NCBI RefSeq assembly: GCF_014698825.1
Contig: NZ_JACJTT010000026.1
Span: 1 to 64,000 of the forward strand
DNA from: Richelia sinica FACHB-800
GTDB lineage: Bacteria > Cyanobacteriota > Cyanobacteriia > Cyanobacteriales > Nostocaceae
DNA: 64,000 bases
Direction of reading: 5' to 3'
Shown here: one piece after another, positions 7,829 to 16,719 of the stretch
Position numbering within the stretch: the first letter of the stretch is position 1
Layout: each line of letters starts with the position of its first letter
Program-made: the position numbers and the translations under genes
The notes under the pieces: generated by a model
What the model was told of the DNA's origin: nothing
Seen by the model: the letters and a program-made list of their open reading frames with translations, nothing else
Database searches by the model: none

Positions 7829-9259
7829 ATGACACTACAAAGCTTTGGTGTGATTGGATTAGCCGTTATGGGCGAAAACATTGCTCTAAACGTTGAGCGT
7901 AATGGCTTCCCAATTGCAGTGTACAACCGCTCTCGCGAGAAAACCGATGCCTTTATGGCCCAAAGGGCCCCAGGACGGAACGTCAAAGCAGCCTTTACCC
8001 TGGAAGAGTTTGTCGCTTCACTAGAACGTCCCCGCAAAATTTTGGTGATGGTACAAGCTGGTAAACCAGTTGATGCGGTAATTCAGCAGTTAAAGCCTTT
8101 GCTGGAAGAAGGCGATATTATTATCGATGGTGGTAACTCTTGGTTTGAAGATACCGAAAGACGTACTCAGGAGTTAGAACCAACTGGTTTACGTTATATC
8201 GGTATGGGTGTCAGTGGTGGTGAAGAAGGGGCGCTAAATGGCCCTTCATTGATGCCTGGTGGTACAAAGAGTTCCTATGAGTATTTATCTCCCATTTTCA
8301 ACAAAATCGCTGCTCAAGTCGATGACGGCCCCTGTGTAACCTATATTGGCCCCGGTGGTTCTGGTCACTACGTGAAAATGGTACACAACGGCATTGAGTA
8401 TGGCGACATGCAATTAATTGCTGAAGCTTACGATTTGCTCAAAAATATCGGTGGTTTGAGTGCTGCACAGCTACATGAAGTTTTTGCAGAGTGGAATACA
8501 ACCGATGAACTCAATTCATTTTTGATTGAGATTACAGCCAATATTTTCCCCTACGTTGACCCAGAAACCAAGATTCCTTTGGTTGATTTAATTGTTGACG
8601 CTGCGGGACAAAAAGGAACAGGTCGTTGGACTGTACAAACTGCTTTGGAGTTAGGCGTTGCTATTCCTACAATTACTGCTGCTGTGAATTCTCGGATTAT
8701 CTCTTCAATTAGAGATGAACGGATTGCTGCTTCTAAACAATTAACTGGGCCTGTACCTAATAAATTTAAAGACACAAGAACTTTTGTGAACATGGTGCGT
8801 GATGCGCTCTATTGTTCCAAAATCTGTTCTTATGCTCAAGGTATGGCGTTGATATCCACCGCTTCTACCACCTATAATTGGGGTCTGAATCTGGGTGAAA
8901 TGGCACGGATTTGGAAGGGTGGTTGTATTATTCGTGCTGGCTTCTTGAATAAGATTAAGAAGGCATTTGACCAAAATCCCACTTTACCTAACCTGTTGTT
9001 AGCACCTGAGTTTAAGCAAACAATTCTCGATAGACAAGCTGCTTGGCGAGAAATCATTGTCACTGCGGCCAAAACAGGTATTCCTGTTCCTGCTTTTAGT
9101 GCTTCCCTCGATTATTTCGATAGCTACCGTCGGGAACGCTTACCTCAAAACCTCACTCAAGCACAACGCGATTACTTTGGTGCTCATACTTACAAACGGA
9201 CTGATAAAGACGGAACTTTCCATACAGAATGGGTTCCCATTACCGAAGCGAAGAAGTAA
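7829..9259 (+). CDS. gnd: 6-phosphogluconate dehydrogenase, decarboxylating
   Basis: A 476-residue full-length enzyme of the oxidative pentose phosphate pathway, converting 6-phosphogluconate and NADP+ to ribulose 5-phosphate, CO2 and NADPH. Visible landmarks: the N-terminal dinucleotide-binding motif GLAVMGENIALN (about 9-20), the substrate-site motif VSGGEEGALNGPSLMPGG (about 126-143), HNGIEYGDMQ (about 182-191) and the C-terminal YFGAHTYKRTDKDGTFHTEW. In heterocyst-forming cyanobacteria this route supplies much of the reductant for nitrogen fixation. It stands alone, with an apparent terminator after it. A short tail (VPITEAKK) follows the conserved end. Confidence 0.97.
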   Translation: MTLQSFGVIGLAVMGENIALNVERNGFPIAVYNRSREKTDAFMAQRAPGRNVKAAFTLEEFVASLERPRKILVMVQAGKPVDAVIQQLKPLLEEGDIIIDGGNSWFEDTERRTQELEPTGLRYIGMGVSGGEEGALNGPSLMPGGTKSSYEYLSPIFNKIAAQVDDGPCVTYIGPGGSGHYVKMVHNGIEYGDMQLIAEAYDLLKNIGGLSAAQLHEVFAEWNTTDELNSFLIEITANIFPYVDPETKIPLVDLIVDAAGQKGTGRWTVQTALELGVAIPTITAAVNSRIISSIRDERIAASKQLTGPVPNKFKDTRTFVNMVRDALYCSKICSYAQGMALISTASTTYNWGLNLGEMARIWKGGCIIRAGFLNKIKKAFDQNPTLPNLLLAPEFKQTILDRQAAWREIIVTAAKTGIPVPAFSASLDYFDSYRRERLPQNLTQAQRDYFGAHTYKRTDKDGTFHTEWVPITEAKK

Positions 9260-9304
9260 GTTGCGTCTGGTTTCAGGTCTAACTGATTGAGACTTACAAA
9301 TTGA

Positions 9305-9338
9305 GAAAGTGACTCTGTTTATCAGGGTCACTTTCTTT
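9305..9338. terminator. Rho-independent terminator between gnd and the DUF1517 gene
   Basis: A 13-bp stem, GAAAGTGACTCTG (9305-9317) with CAGGGTCACTTTC (9323-9335), has one G.T wobble and a 5-base loop, and is followed by TTTGA. It lies 46 bp after gnd and before the end of the convergent DUF1517 gene, so it may serve both. Confidence 0.72.
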
Positions 9339-9375
9339 GATGGGGGAGAAAAGATACTCCTGAACTCCTGTAAGG

Positions 9376-10350
9376 TTAAACCAACTTCAAATCAGGATAT
9401 TCAGCTAGCAAATCATCTGAGGTGAGGGTATCACCTTCGGCTTGAGGAGTCCACAGGACTTCTATCGCTAATAGCTGTTCGCTGGGAAGACTGCCAATTT
9501 GACGTAAGGCTTGGCGTAGGTCTTCGGTGCTGTTAATGGGAGGAATGGAGAATTTACCCAAGGTTGCAGCTAATAGGGTGACGATAATGTATTCTCCTGG
9601 CCCTTCACTGATGAGACGGGTGGGGTTATCTAATTCTTCGGCTGAGGGTAATGCTTCTTTAGCCAGGACTGATTTTAGTTGGTTGTTGACGTTAGTGAGG
9701 GTTTCTTCACTAAATTTGCTGCGTTCTGCTAAGGAAAGACGGTTGAATTGAGATTCGGCTGAGTTTAATTTCGCCTGTTGTGTGCCACCTCCTGCATATA
9801 CCCAGTATTCAGGATGGCGTAGTAAGGCTAGACTAGCTTCTTGTAAAATTTCTGCTCTACCTTGGGGGGTATTAGTATCAGCAGCTTCGGCGATATGGTT
9901 GAGTTCTGTTTGTAGGTTTCTTGCTTGTGCTAATAAACCGACTTGTAGACGGGTAATGGCTACGGAAGGGTTGCTGCTGTAACCTGGGTCTTCTGTGTCG
10001 TTGCTGGTGACACGACGGAAGGTTTGGAAGATAAAGTTAGCGATCGCCAAAAAGATTAAAATCGAGAACAGGCTACCAAATCCACCACCAAAACCCCACA
10101 AAGGAAGTAGGAAGGGAAAGCCAAAGCCTCCACCACCATAGGGAGAATAATAACCCCCACCAGGAGGTGCATAGGTACGAGGTGTGTAGGTACGGCTAGA
10201 GGGCATTCTAAAGGAACCACCGCCAATGCGTCCACCTGTACGGGCTGCTAATGCACCGTCTGCATGACTGAAAGCTAAAGTCAGGACTAAACCCAAAACA
10301 AGGAATGTTTTTAACAGGGGTTTGAAGGTTTGTTGTAATTTTTTACGCAT
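9376..10350 (-). CDS. DUF1517 domain protein, membrane-anchored
   Basis: A 324-residue protein with a signal peptide-like N-terminus (about 1-36, ending DGALAA), a Gly/Pro/Tyr/Arg-rich linker with GGRIGGGSFR and YSPYGGGGFGF around 38-80, one membrane helix (about 85-110, LPLWGFGGGFGSLFSILIFLAIANF) and a soluble C-terminal DUF1517 domain (about 125-324). DUF1517 proteins occur in cyanobacteria and plastids; function unknown. The glycine-arginine linker followed by a single helix is typical of this family. Single gene with terminator-like sequence at its end. No enzyme motif was seen. Confidence 0.85.
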   Translation of the reverse strand: MRKKLQQTFKPLLKTFLVLGLVLTLAFSHADGALAARTGGRIGGGSFRMPSSRTYTPRTYAPPGGGYYSPYGGGGFGFPFLLPLWGFGGGFGSLFSILIFLAIANFIFQTFRRVTSNDTEDPGYSSNPSVAITRLQVGLLAQARNLQTELNHIAEAADTNTPQGRAEILQEASLALLRHPEYWVYAGGGTQQAKLNSAESQFNRLSLAERSKFSEETLTNVNNQLKSVLAKEALPSAEELDNPTRLISEGPGEYIIVTLLAATLGKFSIPPINSTEDLRQALRQIGSLPSEQLLAIEVLWTPQAEGDTLTSDDLLAEYPDLKLV

Positions 10351-11374
10351 AATACATACTCTGGCAAAGGAATATCTTATAGTTTCTCCCCCTGGTGGCA
10401 GGAGTTTCGCTGTGTGTGGGTAACACTATATTCAATCTACCGCGTTTGATTAGGGGCAGTTAGCGATCGCTAGGGGGATTTCTCGCGTTGATAACCGTAC
10501 CGCGAAACCACTGCAAAATCCCCTAACTTTGGAATCAATTAATGATTTATCTCCGTGATTGTTACCTCTACGACTGGCAAAATGTCGGGATTCAGTCATA
10601 GAGATGAAGATGAAATTATTTTAATTATTAATTATCTTTGTAGATTTTTTCCCGGATTGATCAAAAATGTTGAGTTAATTATAACTAGAAGGATTTAAGT
10701 TATTTCTCAGTAAACTTACTGTAGAAATCACAACCAATGCCTAAGTTTATCCATCCGGTTAAATCACAATTCATACTCTTGTAGGTGAGATGTTTTAAAC
10801 TCATTATTCACCCACAGAAATGGCTGATATTGATTCCTTCAGGGATAGCTAATCTTAACCATGATTTGCAGAATTTTATATCTGAGACATATTTATTTAC
10901 CAACTGATACACACTGGTAAAAATTTTATTGTTGTTGCAGAGTAAAATATATTACAAAAACACATTAACCATGACGATATTTTGGCATTTTGGCACACAA
11001 AATCAACAGATTTGGGATAATATATGGTTATGGGTAAGAAAAAGTTGTGATTTTGCCATCAGCGTTATCTATCAAAATAACAACAGAGCCATTGGCTAAT
11101 TGCCACAAGACTTTTCCGTCAGCTTCCAAGTCAGCATATACTATTGCAAATAGCTAGATTTAAAATCAATTCAATTGTGAATTGATGGATTTATTGTTAA
11201 TCAAAAAAAACAAATTTAATTATCAGAGATATTTACTTATAATCCTTTTTACTTGAAGTTTTACATCTTCAAGACTATTGTTTTTAGATTTTTTAGATAA
11301 AAGCCAATTTCCATAAATGTATGAACTTAATTCGCAATTAAAAACATAAATTAGCTAATTTAGCAAACTCAATC
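10351..11374. other. 1-kb AT-rich spacer with a protein-coding fragment
   Basis: Long spacer between a leftward and a rightward gene. It contains one HIP1 site near 10463 and, at 11028-11153 on the minus strand, a short stretch that translates like real protein (described separately). Apart from that I see no gene, RNA structure or insertion-sequence end. Much of it could be promoter for the divergent neighbours or decayed sequence. Confidence 0.45.
11028..11153 (-). pseudogene. Possible protein-coding remnant (C-terminal fragment)
   Basis: On the minus strand 41 codons run from just after an in-frame TAG to a TAA. They read LFAIVYADLEADGKVLWQL and then ANGSVVILIDNADGKITTF, with SYP at the end. 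The composition, with the repeated (E/N)ADGK pattern, looks like genuine beta-rich protein rather than chance. There is no ATG, GTG or plausible start with a ribosome site, and the sequence upstream does not look coding, so this is best seen as the remaining C-terminal end of a decayed gene. I do not recognise the family. Confidence 0.35.
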
Positions 11375-12610
11375 ATGGAACATATTTCACAACTAGGCAC
11401 ACAAATTCAGGAAAAAACTGCTAATCCAGAGATTTTGGTCATATCGAGATTTTTTCGCCCTGCGGAAGCTGTGATTGGTGAATATGTTTATAACCGCTGT
11501 TTACAAGATCCAGACAGAATAATTATGCTAGCGGCTGGCTGTTCTGGGGATAAAATCTTTGATCAAGCCCAAAAATTTCCAGTGTATCGCTGGCCTAATT
11601 TGCATGTTTGCCGAGGTAATTTACTAGGAAATATTCTCCAGCCTTGGTTGCATATCATTGGTTCTTTATTAATAGCTATTAAACTGTATTTTCGCTATCA
11701 TTATCGCTATATTGAATGGTGTCATGGATACGATTTCCCAGCATTGTTGTTACTCAGCTATATTTTACCCATTCGGTTTTTTATCTATTTACATGGTAAC
11801 GATTTGCTGAATGTAGTCCGTAATCCTGTATGGCGATCGCTCTTTGCCTTTACTTTACAACGGGCTGAAGGGATAGTCTGCAATAATTCCTATCTGCGCG
11901 ATGCTTTAAGACAGAGTTTTCGGTTTGATACCCCCACCCACGTGATTAATCCTGTGGTTAGACCGGAAAAATTTGGCCATGCTACTAGTCCCAGTCATTT
12001 AGATGATTTACGCCAGCGCATTCGTCAAATATATAATATTCCAGAAACAGCAATTGTGATTCTTTCTGTTGCTAATTTAGTCACCTATAAAAGTATTGAA
12101 CGAGTAATTGATAATATTCCTTTGCTCTTAACTGTAGGTGTAGATGTTCACTACATTATTTGTGGCGAGGGAGATGAGCAACTACATCTCAAATCCAAAA
12201 CAGAAAGATTGCGAATAAATGACAGAGTACATTTTTCTGGGCATGTTGCCGAACGAGAATTAGCGGGTTATTTTGCTGCTTGCGATATCTTTGCTCAACT
12301 GAATGTGTGGGATAGAAATAACCAAGATATATATCACTTTAATCTGGTTTATTTAGAAGCAGGTTATTTTAGTAAACCAGTAATTGCCTCCCGCACAGGT
12401 AGTGTTTTAGATGTAGTGCGTCATGAAGAGAATGGTCTGTTGGTCAATCCTGAATCAGGATATGAAGTATTTCAGACCTTTAATCGTCTGTGTCAAGACC
12501 AACAGCTAAGGGAAAAACTCGGTCGTCAAGGACAAGAATTAGCCAAGCGTAGAACTTATTATCGCTGGTTATATGAGCCTGAATCTCGTTCTTCCTGCCT
12601 ATTAAACTAA
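11375..12610 (+). CDS. Glycosyltransferase, GT4-like (GT-B fold)
   Basis: A 411-residue glycosyltransferase. The C-terminal half has the group 1/GT4 donor-site pattern: VILSVANLVTYKSIERVID (about 228-246), YIICGEGDEQLHL, VHFSGHVAERELAGYFAACD and the E-x7-E region FNLVYLEAGYFSKPVIASRTGSVLDVV (about 326-352), and ends with LRQDQ-like sugar-nucleotide-binding helices. The N-terminal acceptor domain includes the hydrophobic segment YFRYHYRYIEWCHGYDFPAL. Substrate cannot be told. It stands alone, away from the two polysaccharide loci further right, and its stop codon overlaps that of the convergent thiS gene by 4 bp. Confidence 0.85.
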   Translation: MEHISQLGTQIQEKTANPEILVISRFFRPAEAVIGEYVYNRCLQDPDRIIMLAAGCSGDKIFDQAQKFPVYRWPNLHVCRGNLLGNILQPWLHIIGSLLIAIKLYFRYHYRYIEWCHGYDFPALLLLSYILPIRFFIYLHGNDLLNVVRNPVWRSLFAFTLQRAEGIVCNNSYLRDALRQSFRFDTPTHVINPVVRPEKFGHATSPSHLDDLRQRIRQIYNIPETAIVILSVANLVTYKSIERVIDNIPLLLTVGVDVHYIICGEGDEQLHLKSKTERLRINDRVHFSGHVAERELAGYFAACDIFAQLNVWDRNNQDIYHFNLVYLEAGYFSKPVIASRTGSVLDVVRHEENGLLVNPESGYEVFQTFNRLCQDQQLREKLGRQGQELAKRRTYYRWLYEPESRSSCLLN

Positions 12611-12819
12611 CCACCACCAACAATGGTTACAACTTCCAAGCGATCGCCACTTTGCAGATGAGTCTCTGACCAAAACTGACGGTGGAGAATTTCGCCATTA
12701 TATTCTACCGCCACTAAGCGAGGATTAAAGCCCAACTGCTGAAGCACTTCTGGTAAGGGAGTGTGGGAAAAACAGTTTCTCGTTTCTCCATTTACTAGTA
12801 AGGTAATCTGATTAGACAT
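12607..12819 (-). CDS. thiS: Sulfur carrier protein ThiS
   Basis: A 70-residue ubiquitin-fold protein starting MSNQITLLVNGE and ending VVTIVGGG. ThiS carries sulfur as a C-terminal thiocarboxylate on its Gly-Gly end for synthesis of the thiazole ring of thiamin, working with ThiF-type adenylation and ThiG. One additional glycine (GGG) precedes the stop, a small variation from the usual GG end. It lies 105 bp downstream of larC on the same strand and its last 4 bases overlap the end of the convergent glycosyltransferase. No other thiamin genes are in the window, and no TPP riboswitch was seen in the short upstream gap. Confidence 0.9.
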   Translation of the reverse strand: MSNQITLLVNGETRNCFSHTPLPEVLQQLGFNPRLVAVEYNGEILHRQFWSETHLQSGDRLEVVTIVGGG

Positions 12820-12924
12820 AAAATGATGTACAGAAAAATTGCCAAATTTGTGGATTGATTATACCAACTGCAAAAATGATGGTAAAAGTGGGAAAAATAA
12901 CTAAGCCATTTTTCCCCAACCTAA

Positions 12925-14211
12925 TTAATGTGCTGCCTCTAAATACCAACTTTGTAAAGCCAGTCGCTGAATTTCTCGCCAAGGAACTTGATATTTCCGA
13001 GCTAATTCGGCACAATCTTCATATTCTGGCTGAACATTGGTGATAATTTTTTCTTGATTATTGTTTGGCCACGCCACCTTCACCCGCACCTTACCATATT
13101 GAGTGGCAACGGTTTGGATTTCTCGCTGGAGGATAGACCGTTGTTCAGTAGTCCGACGAATTCCCAAGGTACTGGTTTCGCGAAAAATGACGGCTTCGCA
13201 ACTAGCCAGGTTTTCTGGATGACAAATGACCGTTAACAGAATACCTGGACGGGATTTTTTCATGCCGATGGGTTGGGTAAAAACATCGACAGCACCAGCA
13301 GTAAACAAAGCTTCAAATAAATAGCCAATGGCTTGGGGATTTAAATCATCAATTTGGGTTTTGAGGACAGAAATAGTTTCTAAATGGGGGCTAGTATCCG
13401 TTCCATGGCTGTGATGAGTGTGGGAATTTGTACTTTCGCCCAACCAGAGACGGAGAATATTGGGAATTGGTAAATCTAGGGAACCTGCACCCAGACCCAC
13501 TTGTTTGATGGTCATAGGCGGTGGTGGGCCAAAGTTTGTGGCTAAAGTAGTAGCGATCGCTGCTCCTGTTGGTGTGACCAATTCTCGCTCAATGCCATTG
13601 CTATAAACTGGGCAACTTCTCATTTCCCATAACTTCAACACCGCCGGTACAGGAACTGCCATTTGCCCATGGGCAGCCCTCACCGTCCCACCACCAGTTG
13701 GAAAAGCTGAACAGTAAAGTAAAGGTAATCCTGACTCCGTACTGTCAATCCCCAACCAATCTAAACCTAAACAAGTCCCCACAATATCTACAATGGCATC
13801 CACCGCCCCCACTTCATGAAAATGAACTTTTTCCGGTGCAATGCCATGTACAGCCCCTTCTGCCACTGCTAACTGCCGGAAAACAGCTAAACTCCATGCC
13901 TCTGCTCTGGCTGGCAAGTTAGCCTTAACAATCATGTCTTCTATCTCTGGCAGATGGCGGCCGTGATGATGTTGATGATGATGCCCATGACCATGATGGT
14001 GGTGATGATTCACCAAATCTACATTAATTTTTGTTGCTTGTTGAGTTTGACGGTGAACAAATTCTCCTCGCAATTGATATTCTTGCTCAATTCCCAAGCC
14101 ATTGAGCTTGGCGATTAAATACTCTAAGGGCACCCCTAGACTTACTAAGGCTCCCAGACACATATCGCCGGAAATTCCCGTCGGACATTGAAGATAAGCG
14201 ATTTTACTCAT
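12925..14211 (-). CDS. larC: Nickel pincer cofactor biosynthesis protein LarC (DUF111)
   Basis: A 428-residue LarC-family protein, starting MSKIAYLQCPTGISGDMCLGA, with the conserved PTGGG, GAAIATTLA and GLGAGSLDLP segments. LarC is the CTP-dependent cyclometallase that inserts nickel into the pyridinium-dithiocarboxylate nucleotide to give the nickel-pincer cofactor used by lactate racemase and relatives. A very histidine-rich stretch at about residues 69-87 (HHHHHGHGHHHQHHHGRH) is likely to bind metal, as in other members. LarB and LarE are not adjacent, nor is a racemase. The ATG at 14211 begins directly at the conserved N-terminus. Confidence 0.9.
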   Translation of the reverse strand: MSKIAYLQCPTGISGDMCLGALVSLGVPLEYLIAKLNGLGIEQEYQLRGEFVHRQTQQATKINVDLVNHHHHHGHGHHHQHHHGRHLPEIEDMIVKANLPARAEAWSLAVFRQLAVAEGAVHGIAPEKVHFHEVGAVDAIVDIVGTCLGLDWLGIDSTESGLPLLYCSAFPTGGGTVRAAHGQMAVPVPAVLKLWEMRSCPVYSNGIERELVTPTGAAIATTLATNFGPPPPMTIKQVGLGAGSLDLPIPNILRLWLGESTNSHTHHSHGTDTSPHLETISVLKTQIDDLNPQAIGYLFEALFTAGAVDVFTQPIGMKKSRPGILLTVICHPENLASCEAVIFRETSTLGIRRTTEQRSILQREIQTVATQYGKVRVKVAWPNNNQEKIITNVQPEYEDCAELARKYQVPWREIQRLALQSWYLEAAH

Positions 14212-14219
14212 AGAGTATG

Positions 14220-14260
14220 AATTGGTGATTGGTGATTGTTAATTGGTGATTGGTGAGTCA
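14220..14260. repeat. Short direct repeats (ATTGGTGATTGGTGATTG type)
   Basis: Upstream of larC the motif ATTGGTGATTGGTGATTG occurs twice in about 35 bases (GAATTGGTGATTGGTGATTG and then TTAATTGGTGATTGGTGAGTC). This is a short tandemly repeated sequence of the kind scattered in Nostoc genomes, in the shared larC / Sua5 upstream region. Confidence 0.6.
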
Positions 14261-14459
14261 AGCTGGTTTTGGCGAGCCACTGCGGTCTTGGAGTCTTACC
14301 CAGAAAAAACAGTGGTGTAGTTTGTCCCATGAACAACTGACAAAGCCCCCAGGGGTGATTGTTCTTTTTTCATCACCCATTACTAATTACCCATTACCCA
14401 TACCATTGTTACTATTTTCCTGCCAATGCCAAAATCCTATCTCTACATCAGCATCTTTT

Positions 14460-15128
14460 ATGGCAAAAATTTTCCCGATCCATCCTGATAATCCCCAAAA
14501 TCGTAGAATAGAGGAAATAAAGTTGGCGCTATTAAATGGCGCGATCATGCTCTACCCAACTGATACAGTCTATGCAATTGGTTGTGATTTAAATGCCAAG
14601 TCGGCAGTGGAAAAAGTGCGACACATTAAGCAGTTAGCAAATGATAAACCACTGACTTTTTTATGTCCTTCTCTTTCCAATGTATCTACTTATGCCTTCG
14701 TAAGTGATACGGCTTATCGGATTATGAAAAGGTTGATTCCTGGCCCTTACACTTTTTTGTTACCTGCTACTAAATTAGTTCCACGGCTGGTACAAAATCC
14801 TAAGCGCAAAACCACAGGAATTCGTGTTCCTAATCACCCGGTTTGTTTGGCATTACTGGAAGCTTTGGGTAATCCCATTATTTCTACTTCCGCCCATGTC
14901 CCCACCAATGACTATGACATAGACGATGAGGAAATAGATGACAAATATAAACAACAAATTTTGTCTCAGGTAGAGTTATTTGATCGCTTAGATAAAGTGG
15001 TAGATATCATTATCGATACTGGTGAAGAACCAACGGATGAAGTCTCCACAATTTTAGATTTAACGACAGATGAACCATTAATTACACGGAGGGGTTTAGG
15101 TTGGGAAGCAGTCGCAGCTTGGGTATAA
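14460..15128 (+). CDS. L-threonylcarbamoyladenylate synthase (Sua5/YciO/YrdC family)
   Basis: A 222-residue YrdC-fold protein that would make threonylcarbamoyl-AMP from threonine, bicarbonate and ATP, the first step of t6A37 tRNA modification. Landmarks: LYPTDTVYAIGCDL (about 30-43) and KPLTFLCPSLSNVSTYAF, RLIPGPYTFLLPATKLVP, GIRVPNHPVCLALLEALG and STSAHVP. The reading frame is open back to 14250, but the conserved family sequence starts at MAKIFPIHP, so I chose the ATG at 14460; the 70 residues before it look like translated non-coding sequence. It is the YciO-like, short form without a C-terminal Sua5 domain, so YciO-type function is an alternative. Confidence 0.85.
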   Translation: MAKIFPIHPDNPQNRRIEEIKLALLNGAIMLYPTDTVYAIGCDLNAKSAVEKVRHIKQLANDKPLTFLCPSLSNVSTYAFVSDTAYRIMKRLIPGPYTFLLPATKLVPRLVQNPKRKTTGIRVPNHPVCLALLEALGNPIISTSAHVPTNDYDIDDEEIDDKYKQQILSQVELFDRLDKVVDIIIDTGEEPTDEVSTILDLTTDEPLITRRGLGWEAVAAWV

Positions 15129-15498
15129 GAATCAGATTTTTTCGGTGTAACCCTCTGTTTCGGAAATTGTGATAAACATACTCCACTTTTAAAATTGTCA
15201 TAATCTCAGGCGCTCTGATTACTAGACAGGTGATCGCGTCAAATCTTCACCGAGTAAGGAAATCAAGTAAATGGAGCGCCTGCGGTAGACCTACATGCCA
15301 CCTTTTATCTAGTTGCTTGTGAAAAAGCGACACACTTGACAGGCCCTTAACTTTTTAAATTTCTTACAGTCTTATATGTGAGCAGTCCAGGCGGTGCATC
15401 TTGCTGGGGTTTATCCATCAAGATTTTATCGCTAGCTCTGCCATGAAGCACTGTGTCTGCATTTGAGTTAAGGTGCAATACCAATCCCAGGAAAAGTC
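15129..15498. other. Spacer upstream of the HetZ-family gene
   Basis: A 370-base non-coding region. It probably contains the promoter of the hetZ-like gene. I looked for a HetR-type inverted repeat (GAGGG...CCCTC) and for an NtcA box (GTA-N8-TAC); only an unconvincing GTGTAACCCTCTG half-site near 15148 was seen. No repeat or RNA gene was recognised. Confidence 0.4.
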
Positions 15499-16719
15499 AT
15501 GAAAGCTAATATCGCTAATCTGCCAACTTCTACATCTGCTTTTGACCACCATATTTCCGTTGAAGATTTGTCAGCTAATAACACTGAGACATTGGTGCAA
15601 CTGTTATGTCAGGAAATGCAATCTCAGATGAAGGCTACACCTGGATGTATACAAGCTGTAGCAAAACGTATTGCTAAAGAGGTAGAACGTATTTGCGATA
15701 AAAGCTCTCGCATCCAAACTTCAGGGCAAATTAGGTCTTGGCAGATTACTTTGGCTAGACATCGCTTGCAAAAGTGCTTGCGTTATCACCAACTAGGTTC
15801 AAAACAAGGGCGTGTGGAACTACATAGTAGTCTGGGTGCTATTGTTTATCGCCATGTCACCGTTGCTGGTTCGGATTTGGGTTTTGATGCCCGTTACAAT
15901 TTGATTGAAGACTTTCTGCAAGCGTTTTATATTGAGGCGATTAAGGCTTTTCGACGGGAAAATGAGTTACCTGAAGATTACACTCCCCGGACGCAATTAC
16001 AATTAGCCGAATACATGGCATTCACAGAGCAGTATGCCAAACGTCGGATTAATTTGCCTGGTGGTGCCAATCAACAGTTAATTGTGTTACGCGCTCAAGG
16101 TTTTGCCCGTCGTCAACCCCAAGAAACGACTGTAGATATCGAAATGGCAGTGGATTCTGCTAAGACTGAGGAAGCGGAAACTTACCAACGGAATTTGGCT
16201 GTACAACAGATTCGCTCGCAAATGATTGCTAAACCAACTTTTGACCCTTCTGAGGAGTCAGAACGCGATCGCGTCATTACTGAGTTGATGAAATATCTGG
16301 AGTCTCAAGGCCAATCTGATTGTATGGACTATCTCTCCCTCAAACTCCAAGACCTCTCCGCACCAGAAATTGACCAAATCTTAGGGCTAACCAGTCGTCA
16401 ACGGGATTATCTTCAACAAAGATTTAAATACCATGTGGAAAAATTCGCCAAACAACATCAATGGCAATTGGTTCATCAATGGTTAGGTGCTGGTTTAGAA
16501 CATAAGTTAGGTTTATCTTCCCAGCAGTGGGAATATTTCTGTAATCAACTCAATGAACAGCAGCAGCAAATCTTGGAATTGAAAATTGCTCGTCAAAATG
16601 ACCAAGCGATCGCTAAAGCTGTACAATGTACCCCCAAACAGCTACAAAAACGCTGGACACAGATGCTCGAACTAGCATGGGAAATTCGCAACGGTCATAC
16701 AGAAGCCAAAATTAATTAA
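15499..16719 (+). CDS. HetZ-family heterocyst differentiation regulator
   Basis: A 406-residue protein that I recognise as a member of the HetZ family, based on length, the central segment SRIQTSGQIRSWQITLARHRL (about 73-93), GRVELHSSLGAIVYRHV and the sigma-like end QAIAKAVQCTPKQLQKRWTQM (about 374-394), which resembles a helix-turn-helix. HetZ acts early in heterocyst differentiation under HetR in Anabaena. Genomes of this group often carry more than one paralogue; usually hetZ is followed by patU, but here the next gene is a restriction-modification pair 601 bp away, so this may be a paralogue rather than hetZ itself. Two HIP1 sites lie inside the gene. Family call is moderately confident, role inferred. 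Confidence 0.68.
   Translation: MKANIANLPTSTSAFDHHISVEDLSANNTETLVQLLCQEMQSQMKATPGCIQAVAKRIAKEVERICDKSSRIQTSGQIRSWQITLARHRLQKCLRYHQLGSKQGRVELHSSLGAIVYRHVTVAGSDLGFDARYNLIEDFLQAFYIEAIKAFRRENELPEDYTPRTQLQLAEYMAFTEQYAKRRINLPGGANQQLIVLRAQGFARRQPQETTVDIEMAVDSAKTEEAETYQRNLAVQQIRSQMIAKPTFDPSEESERDRVITELMKYLESQGQSDCMDYLSLKLQDLSAPEIDQILGLTSRQRDYLQQRFKYHVEKFAKQHQWQLVHQWLGAGLEHKLGLSSQQWEYFCNQLNEQQQQILELKIARQNDQAIAKAVQCTPKQLQKRWTQMLELAWEIRNGHTEAKIN

Noticed and set aside
12820-12924. TPP riboswitch before thiS
   Set aside because: The gap is only 105 bp and no conserved thi-box core (CTGAGA...) was seen.
14250-14459. N-terminal 70-residue extension of the Sua5/YrdC protein
   Set aside because: The conserved family start lies at 14460 and the extension consists of repeat-like spacer with no sequence resembling a domain.
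15129-15200. HetR-type operator upstream of the hetZ-like gene
   Set aside because: Only a single CCCTC-like half-site is visible; the inverted GAGGG partner is missing.
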